Positions 1 to 6,658 of a DNA stretch of 23,916 nt are shown in pieces. Made by a program: the position numbers and the translations under genes. The stretch is from Micromonosporaceae bacterium. Its GTDB lineage: Bacteria > Actinomycetota > Actinomycetes > Mycobacteriales > Micromonosporaceae. Within the stretch, counting starts at the first letter, position 1, and each line of letters opens with the position of its first letter. The notes below the pieces were generated by a model, which worked only from the letters and a program-made list of their open reading frames with translations, made no database searches and had not been told where the DNA came from. The DNA lies in assembly GCA_003543035.1 (NCBI GenBank), contig DPJL01000360.1, positions 1 through 23,916 on the forward strand, read 5' to 3'.

Positions 1-29
1 GGGATGCCCGCGAACAGATCAATGGTCAT
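1..29 (-). CDS. VOC/glyoxalase-like protein, N-terminal fragment at window edge
   Basis: An ATG at 29-27 (minus strand) opens a frame reading MTIDLFAGIP before the window ends. This resembles the first beta strand of VOC-family proteins, which often begin with a short hydrophobic strand followed by GIPV. It starts five bases after the stop codon of the upstream VOC gene, so the two are probably co-transcribed and translationally coupled. Only ten residues are visible, so the family call rests on the start motif and on the neighbouring VOC gene. Confidence 0.5.
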
Positions 30-34
30 GAGGA

Positions 35-769
35 TCAGACCGTCCAGAGCAGGCAGAACGGGTGACCGTCGGGGTCCGCGTACACGCGCCAGTTCTCCCC
101 GTCGCCCGGCAGCCGGGTCGCACCGAGCTCGAGCACCCGACGCTCGGCCGCGTCGATGTCTTCGACCGTGATGTCCAGGTGCAGCTGCTGCGGGTGCGCC
201 GGATCCGGCCACTGCGGCGGGTTGTAGTCGGCCACCGGCTGGAAGAGGATCTCGCCCATCGGTGCCGGCTCGTCGGTGCCGATCCAGGCCATCTTGTCCT
301 GTAGGTATTTGACCTTGTATCCGAGCAGGGCCGCGTAGAACGCCGACAGCGGTTCACCGTCGGGGCAGTCGATGTTGACCGCGAACGTTTTGATCGGCTC
401 GGTCTGCACATTGGCGCACAGGCAGAAGGGGTGCCCGGCCGGGTCGGCCATCACGTTCCTGTTGTCAGCGCTGCCAATCTTGCGCGCGCCGAGCTTCTCG
501 GCCTCAGCCGTGGCAGCGGCAAGGTCGGGCACCTGGAAATCCATGTGCATCTGCTGCGGGTGCCCCTGATCGGGCCACTGCGGCGCAACATGATTGGGGG
601 CGGCCTGGAACCCCAGCCGCCAACCGTCGCCCGTGAATGTCGTCACCCACTCATCATCGGCGTACCGCTCCTCGCCGCCGGTCAGGGCGACGTAGAACCG
701 GGCCAACCCCCGATGATCCCGCGCGTCAAACACCACGGTTTTCAGTTGAAAACTGCTAGCACTTGCCAT
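35..769 (-). CDS. Two-domain VOC (glyoxalase/bleomycin-resistance superfamily) protein
   Basis: A 244-residue protein made of two tandem VOC modules (about residues 5-118 and 125-244). Each ends in a similar strand (DPAGHPFCL in the first, DPDGHPFCL in the second), and each has a PQWPD..HPQQ(M/L)H(M/L)D block in its middle. VOC proteins fold as paired beta-alpha-beta-beta-beta units that bind a metal or small ligand. The closest named type is the Glyoxalase_6-like group; substrate unknown. The frame stays open to 955, but the upstream 62 codons are low-complexity and do not look like a VOC domain. The ATG at 769, just before the first beta strand, is therefore preferred, with a weak AGGA about 11 nt upstream. 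It is probably cytosolic. The next minus-strand gene begins 5 nt downstream and also looks VOC-like. Confidence 0.85.
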   Translation of the reverse strand: MASASSFQLKTVVFDARDHRGLARFYVALTGGEERYADDEWVTTFTGDGWRLGFQAAPNHVAPQWPDQGHPQQMHMDFQVPDLAAATAEAEKLGARKIGSADNRNVMADPAGHPFCLCANVQTEPIKTFAVNIDCPDGEPLSAFYAALLGYKVKYLQDKMAWIGTDEPAPMGEILFQPVADYNPPQWPDPAHPQQLHLDITVEDIDAAERRVLELGATRLPGDGENWRVYADPDGHPFCLLWTV

Positions 770-890
770 ACCGAGTGATCCTGCCACCGACGACCGACAC
801 GACGGGACGGGCTTATCTGATTCGGGCTCACTACGGCGCTTCCCGGTGGGATGCTCAGTTTCTGTAGGGGTTGAGCCGGAGGAGTTAGCG

Positions 891-1221
891 ATGGTCATAC
901 AACTCGTGAGTGTCTCCATCAAGCCCGAACAACGGGAAAGCTGGCTAGCGCTCATCCAGCAGAACGCTGCCCAGACGCGGGCAGAGGAAGGGTGTGAGCT
1001 ACCAGATCGGTGAGGATATCGAGACCCCGAACCGCTTCACCATCGTGGAGCGCTGGGCAAGCCTGGAGGCCCAGTACAACCATTTCCGAACCCCTGAGTT
1101 CGGAAAGATGATGGGGGCCCTCGGCAACATTCTCGCGGGGCCGCCCGAGGTCTCGATCCATGATGTGGCCTCGACCATGACCCTCGAGGAGGCCCTCGCG
1201 GCCGCTGGCGTGGGTGGCTGA
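891..1221 (+). pseudogene. Antibiotic biosynthesis monooxygenase (ABM/YgiN-like) gene, frameshifted
   Basis: An ATG at 891 has a strong ribosome binding site (GGAGGAG, 878-884, 6 nt away). It opens a frame beginning MVIQLVSVSIKPEQRESW, a typical ABM first strand and helix, which stops at 1011-1013. From about 994 the homology continues in the +1 frame: SYQIGEDIETPNRFTIVERW, then a C-terminal helix ending at 1221. Joined, the halves give about 110 residues, the usual length of a single-domain ABM protein (small dimeric quinol or polyketide monooxygenases). The break lies near 994-998, where the reading frame must shift. This could be a real inactivating mutation or a sequencing error. The last codon abuts a fossil attachment site at 1223. 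Confidence 0.75.
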
Positions 1222-1222
1222 T

Positions 1223-1271
1223 CTCCTAACTCCCGCCTTGCAAACTTGGCGCAGCTTGTCGGCCGACGTCC
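1223..1271. repeat. Fossil attachment site (partial tRNA-Ala core plus element arm)
   Basis: This stretch matches 6940-6988 at 42 of 49 positions without gaps. The match covers part of the tRNA-Ala 3' half (CTCCTAAC.CCCGCCTTGCAAA) and continues into element-specific sequence (CTTG, then TTGTCGGCCG versus CTGTCGGCCG). Because the similarity extends beyond the tRNA part, it is best read as the left end of a second, related element that used the same integration site. The rest of the tRNA 3' part, expected toward lower coordinates, is missing or replaced by the ABM gene end. Confidence 0.75.
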
Positions 1272-1285
1272 ATAGCTGGCGGCAC

Positions 1286-1339
1286 CTCGACGTTCAGCGG
1301 CTGGGCGTACTCCCGGTCGATCCGGTCGCGTACCCGGCG
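1286..1339 (-). pseudogene. AraC-family regulator HTH fragment (relic)
   Basis: On the minus strand, 18 codons read RRVRDRIDREYAQPLNVE. This closely matches the start of the AraC/XylS DNA-binding domain (typically RR.RD.IDREYA.PLDVE.LA). No convincing start codon lies upstream, where the histidine kinase ends at 1372. Homology ends about 15 bases before the fossil attachment site. It therefore looks like a gene cut on both sides, the downstream cut lying near the 1223-1271 junction. No function is expected. Confidence 0.5.
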
Positions 1340-1371
1340 TTGCCCTAGCGCCGCCCGGGCTGGCGAATCGA

Positions 1372-2553
1372 TCAGTCGGCCGGAGGTACGGCCACCGGCA
1401 CCTCCACGGAGAGCCGGAAGCGGTTCCGGCCGTACCCCTGGTGGGCGCGTCCGCCCAGCTCGTGGGCGCGGTCGGCGAGCCCGGTCAAGCCGGTGCCTTC
1501 CGCCGACGGTGCCGCCGTAGCGCCGTCGTTGACGATCTCCATGCGTACCAGGCCAGCGGCGGCCGAACCGTTCAGCCAGCACCGCTGCGCGTGGCTGTGC
1601 CGCAGGATGTTCGTGGTCGCCTCGCGTACCGCCCAGGCAAGCAGCGCGTTCACGGGGGCGGGCAGCGACGGCAGGTGCAGCCGGGTGTGGACCCGGATGC
1701 CACCGGCTTCCAGCAGCGCCACCGCGCCGTCGACCTCCGCGTCGAGGGAGATCCGGTGCTCCGCGCGTGCGATCGCACGGACCTCCTCCTGGGTACGCCG
1801 CGCGATCCCGGTGATGTCCTGTACCTCTGCGAGTGCGGCGAGATGGTCGGCCGGCACCAGCCGCAGCGCCAGATCGCCCTTGAGCGCGATCGCGGACAGG
1901 CTCTGACCCAGCAGGTCGTGCAGGTCCCGCGACATCCGCTGCCGCTCGCCGCTGACCGCCGATGCCGCCAGGTCGGCGCGGGTGCCGAACAGGGCGCTGA
2001 TCTGGTTCACCAGCAGCGCGGACCCGTACAGCGCGACGACGCCGAAGCTGAACGCCACCGTGTTGACCGCGATCATCGAGACCACGTCGAAAGCACCTCC
2101 GCCGGCGGCGGCGGTGGCGGATCCGGCGACCACACCCATCGCGGTCAACGCGCTCGCGGTCAGCGCGGCGGCGGGGCGTCGGGGAAGCACCATCACCGCG
2201 GAGGCGAGCGGGAACCACAGCGCCGAGATCCAGTTGACGCTGAACCACCACCACGGCACCAGCGCCAGCACCGTCAGCGCCAGCAGGCTGGCCGGCCAGC
2301 CCGCCGGGCGTACGCCGCGGGACGCGGCGAGGCTGTGCCGCAGCTGCAGACCCCACAGCATCAGTCCCGCTGAGACCGCGAGCAGCGGACTGTCGCTACG
2401 CGGCGGCGGCGCCGGGAACGAGTGGTCCAGGTCCCAGATCGCCGCGACCACCATCGGTGCGACTGTGATGGTGATCAGTGCGGCGAGGAACCAAGGCCCA
2501 CGGCGCACCATCCAGACTGGGATCTCCTCCATCGCTGCCACGAGCCGAGTCAC
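1372..2553 (-). CDS. Sensor histidine kinase, NarL-partner (HisKA_3/DesK-like) type
   Basis: A 393-residue membrane kinase. Hydrophobic segments at about residues 20-40, 57-70, 88-122, 130-150 and 157-185 form a multi-pass N-terminal sensor. The dimerisation/phosphotransfer helix has SRDLHDLLGQSL with the phospho-acceptor His at 212. The ATPase domain shows an N-box (REATTNILRHS, Asn 315), a G1 box (VNDGA, 341-345) and a G2 box (GTGLTGL, 353-359). All catalytic elements appear intact. The GTG start at 2553 overlaps the stop of the upstream pseudokinase gene as GTGA, so the two are translationally coupled and may work as a heterodimer. The likely partner is the divergently encoded NarL-type regulator at 3946-4551. 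The stimulus is unknown. Confidence 0.9.
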   Translation of the reverse strand: MTRLVAAMEEIPVWMVRRGPWFLAALITITVAPMVVAAIWDLDHSFPAPPPRSDSPLLAVSAGLMLWGLQLRHSLAASRGVRPAGWPASLLALTVLALVPWWWFSVNWISALWFPLASAVMVLPRRPAAALTASALTAMGVVAGSATAAAGGGAFDVVSMIAVNTVAFSFGVVALYGSALLVNQISALFGTRADLAASAVSGERQRMSRDLHDLLGQSLSAIALKGDLALRLVPADHLAALAEVQDITGIARRTQEEVRAIARAEHRISLDAEVDGAVALLEAGGIRVHTRLHLPSLPAPVNALLAWAVREATTNILRHSHAQRCWLNGSAAAGLVRMEIVNDGATAAPSAEGTGLTGLADRAHELGGRAHQGYGRNRFRLSVEVPVAVPPAD

Positions 2554-3506
2554 GGCGCACCACCGGGCGCGTGGGCGACGTACCGGAACTTCCCGTCCCG
2601 CTGGCTGATCGTGACCACCGCGCCCCGCGGGGGCGGATCGACCAGCAGCGCGGCGACCACGTCCCGCAGCGAGCTCCGTACCGCCTCATCGTCGGCGTCG
2701 GACGCGTGCACCGTGGCGTCGATGCCGGCGGCGGCCAGCAACGACTGTGCCGTGGCCAGCTCCGAGCCCAGCGAGCCGCGCGAAAGCTCCGCGATGACAC
2801 GGCGGGCGTCCGCCAGGGTGGCGCGGGCGTGAGTGGCTAGGCGTTCGATCGTCGCGGCGGCGGTGTCCGGCTCCTCGCGCAGCTGGCCCACCGCCCGATC
2901 GCCCTCGGCGGCGATCGCCCCGAGGGAGCCGCCCAGCGCGCGGCGCAGCTCGCCCTCCGTACGGTCACGTTCGGAGGCCACGGCACGCTCCGCGAGCGCG
3001 GTACGCGCCACCCGCAGCCGGCGCATCACCCCTACCAGCCACACCACCGAGAACACCGTCGAGACCTGCCAGACCAGCGAGAACCCGCGCCACAGCGCCG
3101 GCCCCGCGCCGCCGCCGGCGAGCAGCTCCCAGACGGTCGGGGCAGCGATCCCGAGCGCCACGATCAGCAGCGACAGCGGCACCCGCAGGACGAGCAGCGC
3201 GGTCACACCGAACGGGACGAAACCGACCCAGCCGCCGGTCAGCAGCGGGCACAGCACCACCGCGGCCGTGGCCGCCGCCAGCACCCCGCCGGCGTACCGC
3301 ATCCGGGTCCCGCGCACCGTGTGCAGTACCAGCCGCAGGAAGCCCGGCAGCACGCACGCGGTAAGCACGGCCACCACCAGCATCGCCCGTATGCCACGGA
3401 GCTGGCCGACGAAGACCACCTCGATCACCGGGATCACGGCGGTGAACACCACGACGCCGACGGCCGCGCGGCGGGTGGGATCGCTTCCCGGGGATGGTGG
3501 CGCCAC
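2550..3506 (-). CDS. Histidine kinase-like protein lacking the phospho-His (pseudokinase)
   Basis: A protein of about 318 residues with the layout of the neighbouring kinase: several N-terminal membrane segments, a cytoplasmic helix, then a reduced C-terminal domain. Where HisKA_3 kinases have ELHD..G, this one has ERDRTEGELRRALGGSL, with Arg (about residue 188) in place of the phospho-acceptor His. The C-terminal region shows no N-box or glycine boxes of an ATPase. It may still sense a signal or regulate the kinase encoded just downstream by heterodimerisation. The GTG at 3506 is chosen as the start. It lies 6 nt after a GATACT -10-like hexamer with no ribosome binding site, mirroring the divergent gene at 3677, so the transcript is probably leaderless. 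An upstream ATG at 3572 would overlap the palindromic operator and is less likely. Confidence 0.75.
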   Translation of the reverse strand: MAPPSPGSDPTRRAAVGVVVFTAVIPVIEVVFVGQLRGIRAMLVVAVLTACVLPGFLRLVLHTVRGTRMRYAGGVLAAATAAVVLCPLLTGGWVGFVPFGVTALLVLRVPLSLLIVALGIAAPTVWELLAGGGAGPALWRGFSLVWQVSTVFSVVWLVGVMRRLRVARTALAERAVASERDRTEGELRRALGGSLGAIAAEGDRAVGQLREEPDTAAATIERLATHARATLADARRVIAELSRGSLGSELATAQSLLAAAGIDATVHASDADDEAVRSSLRDVVAALLVDPPPRGAVVTISQRDGKFRYVAHAPGGAP

Positions 3507-3518
3507 CCGGGCAGTATC
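3507..3518 (-). promoter_or_regulatory. Candidate leaderless promoter -10 for the kinase pair
   Basis: On the minus strand GATACT (3518-3513) is followed by GCCCGG and then the GTG start at 3506. The divergent gene has AATACT-GCCGTC-GTG with the same spacing. No clear -35 hexamer is visible. Confidence 0.5.
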
Positions 3519-3551
3519 GCAGCGACATGCGCCCGGCGCGGCGGGGTACCG

Positions 3552-3593
3552 ATGACAAACGTCATGGCGCACTCGATGACTTCGGTATCTGCC
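3552..3593. promoter_or_regulatory. Palindromic operator plus conserved downstream block, copy 1
   Basis: ATGACAAACGTCAT (3552-3565) is an inverted repeat, ATGAC-N4-GTCAT. About 11 nt after it comes TGACTTCG..ATCTGCC (3577-3593). The same composite, in the same orientation, recurs at 4591-4631. It lies between the divergent kinase and regulator transcription units. It is the best candidate binding site of the NarL-family regulator at 3946, a class that commonly binds short inverted repeats. Function is inferred from position and repetition only. Confidence 0.65.
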
Positions 3594-3664
3594 GCCGGGC
3601 GCTTCCGGCGCATGCCGGATAGCGCCGATCCCGCAGTCACGACCGGACCCGCGTACGTGGCTGG

Positions 3665-3676
3665 AATACTGCCGTC
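3665..3676 (+). promoter_or_regulatory. Candidate leaderless promoter -10 for the mini-kinase/regulator operon
   Basis: AATACT (3665-3670) followed by GCCGTC and GTG at 3677 mirrors the arrangement of the divergent gene. No Shine-Dalgarno sequence precedes this GTG, which supports leaderless translation. Confidence 0.5.
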
Positions 3677-3949
3677 GTGGCCGCGGACCTCTCCGAGTGG
3701 AACGAGCTGACGCGCCGGGCTCTGGCCGGTGCGGTGGCGTTCAGCGCGATAATCCCGGCGCCCGGGATTATCGCCTGCTACCTGCCCGGATACCTGGCCC
3801 TGTTGCACCAAGCCGCCCGCGGCACCCGGATACGGTACCGGCGGCTGCAGATCGTCAAGGACGGTGCGCCGCCGCGTGAGTCGACCGGCGGTCGTGGCCG
3901 TTTCCAGCTGACCGTGGAGGTCTCCATCAACCCGCAGGAGGTCGTGTGA
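3677..3949 (+). CDS. Miniaturised histidine kinase relic (90 aa) preceding the response regulator
   Basis: The first half (TRRALAGAVAF.., LPGYLALLHQAARGTRIRY) aligns with the N-terminal membrane region of the pseudokinase at 2550-3506 (TRRAAVGVVVF.., LPGFLRLVLHTVRGTRMRY), with about 25 residues missing. The second half (LQIVKDGA, then GRGRFQLTVEVSI) aligns with the ATPase G1 region and the extreme C-terminus of the kinase at 1372-2553 (MEIVNDGA, GRNRFRLSVEVPV). The whole phosphotransfer helix and N-box are gone. It therefore appears to be a kinase reduced by two internal deletions that stayed in frame. Its stop overlaps the regulator start as GTGA, so its translation may be kept to deliver ribosomes to the regulator. 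It could also be a small membrane modulator. Confidence 0.65.
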   Translation: MAADLSEWNELTRRALAGAVAFSAIIPAPGIIACYLPGYLALLHQAARGTRIRYRRLQIVKDGAPPRESTGGRGRFQLTVEVSINPQEVV

Positions 3950-4551
3950 TCCGGGTACTGATCGCCGAGGACATGCACCTGATCCGCAGCGCACTGGTCG
4001 CCCTGCTTTCCCTGGAGACCGACATCGAGGTGGTCGCGGAGCTGTCCCGGGGCGACGAGGTGGTCGACGCCGCGCTGCGTACCCGGCCGGACGTGGCCGT
4101 ACTCGACATCGACATGCCCGGTACCGACGGCCTCACCGTCGCCGAGCAGCTGCGCGAGCGGCTCCCGGAGTGCCGCGCGCTGATCCTGACCGGGCTCAGC
4201 CAGCCCGGCAACCTGCTGCGGGCGCTGCGCGCGCACGCCCACGGGTTCATCGTCAAGGACAAGCCCGCCGACCGGCTGCTCGACGGCGTACGCCGGGTCG
4301 CCCGCGGGGAACACGTCATCGATCCCGAGCTGGTCGCCGCCGCGATGCAGACCGGCAGCAGCCCGCTGACCGTACGGGAGACCGACGTACTGCGCGCCGC
4401 CGACTCGGGGAACTCCACCGACGAGATCGCCGCCCAGCTGTTCCTGTCGCCGGCGACCGTACGCAACTACTTGTCGAACGCGATCAGCAAGACCGGCGCC
4501 CGCAACCGCATCGACGCGATCCGGATCGCCCGCAACGCCGGCTGGCTCTGA
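3946..4551 (+). CDS. NarL/FixJ-family (DesR-like) response regulator
   Basis: A complete 201-residue two-domain regulator. The receiver domain (1-120) has the acidic pair Glu8-Asp9, phospho-acceptor Asp54 in VLDIDMPG, Thr82 in ILTGL and Lys104 in IVKDK. A LuxR-type HTH follows (about 138-200; LTVRETDVLRAA, then STDEIAAQLFLSPATVRNYL). It should be phosphorylated by the divergently encoded kinase and bind DNA as a dimer. The GTG start at 3946 has an AGGAG at 3936-3940 and overlaps the upstream stop. The palindromes at 3552 and 4591 are its likely targets, implying autoregulation and control of the SRPBCC gene downstream. Confidence 0.93.
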   Translation: MIRVLIAEDMHLIRSALVALLSLETDIEVVAELSRGDEVVDAALRTRPDVAVLDIDMPGTDGLTVAEQLRERLPECRALILTGLSQPGNLLRALRAHAHGFIVKDKPADRLLDGVRRVARGEHVIDPELVAAAMQTGSSPLTVRETDVLRAADSGNSTDEIAAQLFLSPATVRNYLSNAISKTGARNRIDAIRIARNAGWL

Positions 4552-4590
4552 CCCCCGGCACCGGGCCGCCTGCCCTTCCGCCGCGCGGCG

Positions 4591-4631
4591 ATGACAAACG
4601 TCATCACCGGCCGGTGACTTCGACATCTGCC
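4591..4631 (+). promoter_or_regulatory. Palindromic operator plus conserved downstream block, copy 2
   Basis: ATGACAAACGTCAT (4591-4604) is identical to the site at 3552 and is again followed by TGACTTCG..ATCTGCC (4615-4631). It lies in the 145-bp gap between the regulator and the SRPBCC gene, so it probably drives or regulates the 4697-6269 operon. Confidence 0.65.
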
Positions 4632-4696
4632 CTGCGCCGACTGTCGCGACCAGGCTCGTCCACGTACGAGCACCGACAGCACCCACAGGAGAAGTC

Positions 4697-5146
4697 ATGA
4701 GCGAGATCCGCACCATCGAAATCACCCGGACGTACGACGCGCCCCGCGCCGCGGTGTTCCGGGCCTGGACCGAGCCCGAGCAGTTCGCCCCCTGGTTCGG
4801 CGCCCCGCTGGACACCATCGCGATGGACCTACGGCCGGGCGGTACCTGGAAGGCCACCCTGTCGTACGAAGGCGCCGAGATCCCGTTCCACGGGGTCTAC
4901 CTCGACGTGGACGCACCGCGGCGGCTGGTGTTCACGCTGGTCGACCCGAACGACCCGGAGTTCGCCAGCCGGCAGGCGGAGGGCACCACCGAGGAGGCGG
5001 TGACGCTGGACTTCGTCGAGGCGGCCGGGAAGACCACGCTGACCTTCCGGCAGCGGGGCTCGCTCCCGGAGGAGGAGCTCGCGCAGGCTCGTGAAGGCTG
5101 GGTCGCTTGGCTCGACGCCCTCGGCCAGCACCTCGCGTCCCGCTAG
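4697..5146 (+). CDS. SRPBCC/AHSA1-family protein
   Basis: A 149-residue single-domain protein of the START-like AHSA1 family. It has the family opening (ITRTYDAPRAAVFRAWTEPE), a WFGAP segment, RPGGTWK in the second strand, FHGVYLDVDAPRRLVFT, and a C-terminal helix (REGWVAWLDALGQHL). Such proteins bind hydrophobic ligands in a helix-grip cavity; in actinomycetes they often sit beside regulators. Length and motifs are complete. An AGGAGAAG ribosome binding site stands just before the ATG. It is the first gene after operator copy 2 and probably heads an operon with the cupin and DUF998 genes. Confidence 0.9.
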   Translation: MSEIRTIEITRTYDAPRAAVFRAWTEPEQFAPWFGAPLDTIAMDLRPGGTWKATLSYEGAEIPFHGVYLDVDAPRRLVFTLVDPNDPEFASRQAEGTTEEAVTLDFVEAAGKTTLTFRQRGSLPEEELAQAREGWVAWLDALGQHLASR

Positions 5147-5166
5147 CCCGGACCGGGAGCCCACCG

Positions 5167-5559
5167 ATGGCCACCGCCGGTGACGTACTGCGGCAAGGGG
5201 ACACCAACATGCTGCGATTTCTACGTACCAGCGGCGACACCCACGGCGCGTACGTCGACGACCGGCACCACACGCTGACCGCCGACGACGAGCTGACCGT
5301 CACCAGAGGACGGCGGCACTCGATGTGGAACTCCGGACCGACCCGGGTCCGGTTCCGGTGGCAGACCACGCCGGCACGGTCAGCGCGGCCGCCGCTCCTG
5401 CAGTCACTGCTGCTGATCTGGACGTACCGCAACGAATGGCGGCCGTGCGCGCCGCCGCCCACGATCGCGCTGCCGCTGAGCTCCGTACTGGCCGTCCCGG
5501 CACGGCCGCTCGGATACCGTACGCACTATCCACCGCTCAACTCCGGAGGAACCCCATGA
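5167..5559 (+). CDS. Truncated cupin-like protein
   Basis: A 130-residue frame starting MATAGDVLRQGDTNMLRF. Typical cupins of this type continue with a metal-binding HxH strand and then a GDEVTVPAGTPHRWWN turn. Here the first strand runs almost directly into HHTLTADDELTVTRGRRHSMWN, so the central part of the barrel with its first histidine cluster is missing. The C-terminal part (PLLQSLLLIWTYRNEW, then PLGYRTHYPP) still resembles the tail of full-length relatives. This looks like an in-frame deletion of about 40 residues, and metal binding is probably lost. The ATG at 5167 lacks a strong ribosome binding site; GGGAG lies about 9 nt upstream. The stop overlaps the next ATG (ATGA). Confidence 0.55.
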   Translation: MATAGDVLRQGDTNMLRFLRTSGDTHGAYVDDRHHTLTADDELTVTRGRRHSMWNSGPTRVRFRWQTTPARSARPPLLQSLLLIWTYRNEWRPCAPPPTIALPLSSVLAVPARPLGYRTHYPPLNSGGTP

Positions 5560-6269
5560 CAACTCAGACCACCGCCGACCCCGGGGTCGGCGTACCACCC
5601 GCCACCGGCGCCGAACGGCTGCTCAGAGCCGGTACGTTAGCCGGCCCGCTGTTCATCGTCGTCGCCCTGGTGCAGGCCTTCACCCGGGAAGGATTCGACT
5701 GGAACCGGCACCCGACCAGCATGCTCGCCCTGGGCGGTCTCGGCTGGATCCAGGTCACCAACTTCGTGGTGGCCGCGGCGCTCTTCTTCGGCTGCGCCGT
5801 GGGCATCAAGCGGGTGCTGCGCGGCGGACCGGCCGGCACCTGGGGACCGATCCTGGTCGGTACGTTCGCGGTGGCGCTGTTCATCGCGGGCGTCTTCCCC
5901 ACCGACGCCGGCCTCGGCTTCCCGCCCGGTGCCCCCGAGGCGTTCCCGGAGTTCAGCTGGCACGGCATCGTGCACACGATCGGCCCGACGATCGGCATCA
6001 ACTCGCTTTTCGTGTCGTACTTCGTCTTCGCCCGCTACTTCTTCCGTACCCGGCAGACCGGGTGGGCGCTGGCGTCGATCGCGGTCGGCGTCACCTGCGT
6101 GATCCTGGGGTTCTCGGTCAACCTGAGCGGCGCCGGCACCCTCGACGACCCGTTCAACTTCCTGCCGCTGTGGTTGGCCATGATGACCGGCTGGAGCTAC
6201 CTGTCACTGCTGTGCTGGAAGCTCGGCAGCGAGCCCGGCCAGCGCCGCCGGGACGTCTCCCCGGCCTGA
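5556..6269 (+). CDS. DUF998-family integral membrane protein
   Basis: A 237-residue protein with about six hydrophobic segments spread over the chain. It carries features seen in actinobacterial DUF998 proteins: an HPTSMLALGGLGWIQ block after the first membrane helix, VFPTDAGLGFPPG in a loop, and SWHGIVHTIG before the fourth helix. No enzymatic function is established for the family. The ATG at 5556 follows CCGGAGGA and overlaps the cupin stop. It is the last gene of the SRPBCC-cupin-DUF998 operon. Confidence 0.85.
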   Translation: MTTQTTADPGVGVPPATGAERLLRAGTLAGPLFIVVALVQAFTREGFDWNRHPTSMLALGGLGWIQVTNFVVAAALFFGCAVGIKRVLRGGPAGTWGPILVGTFAVALFIAGVFPTDAGLGFPPGAPEAFPEFSWHGIVHTIGPTIGINSLFVSYFVFARYFFRTRQTGWALASIAVGVTCVILGFSVNLSGAGTLDDPFNFLPLWLAMMTGWSYLSLLCWKLGSEPGQRRRDVSPA

Positions 6270-6658
6270 CCACACGCATGACGCCGCCGGTACGGGGCCT
6301 GCTCAGCCGGTCGCTGCGCGGGCCCTCGCCGGTGGCGCCCCAGCGTCGGCTCGGTCAGCAAACTCGGGGCGTTGACGCCGGCCCAGTCGTCGACCCTCCA
6401 TGAACTCAAGGGCATGTGGCGTGGGCTGAGCCACGGCAACGGTATGCAATAGATCGGTGTCGTGTTTGGACTCCGCGAATCGTAGAACTTTCTAGCGGGT
6501 CGCTTTCCTGCTCGATCTCGTTTGCGGCGATGCCACGATCGAGCAGGACCGCACGTCACCGACTGTCGCTTCGTTGCCCATCGGGTCATAGATGTTGACT
6601 TGCTCCCCTTTGATGGCAACGGAATGTTCCACCACGGGATAGAAGCCAAGAATGCCTT
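6270..6658. other. 389-bp stretch without a recognisable gene; contains a 12-bp inverted repeat
   Basis: No frame on either strand gives a recognisable protein. A perfect 12-bp inverted repeat, TCCTGCTCGATC (6506-6517) and GATCGAGCAGGA (6537-6548), encloses a 19-nt loop. The sequence just before 6659 weakly resembles the integrase coding region near 19805-19830, so the integrase relic may begin around 6645. Confidence 0.5.

Noticed and set aside
770..955. N-terminal extension of the VOC protein to 955
   Set aside because: The added 62 residues are low-complexity and overlap the start of the divergent ABM gene.
1226..2356. Long minus-strand frame (376 codons) overlapping the histidine kinase
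   Set aside because: Arg/Gly/Pro-rich composition typical of a high-GC shadow frame; the overlapping 1372-2553 frame has full kinase motifs. Only its last part (1286-1339) resembles a protein, the AraC fragment.
3778..4857. 359-codon minus-strand frame across the response regulator
   Set aside because: Shadow of the clear NarL-type regulator and of the operator and SRPBCC start; no recognisable domain.
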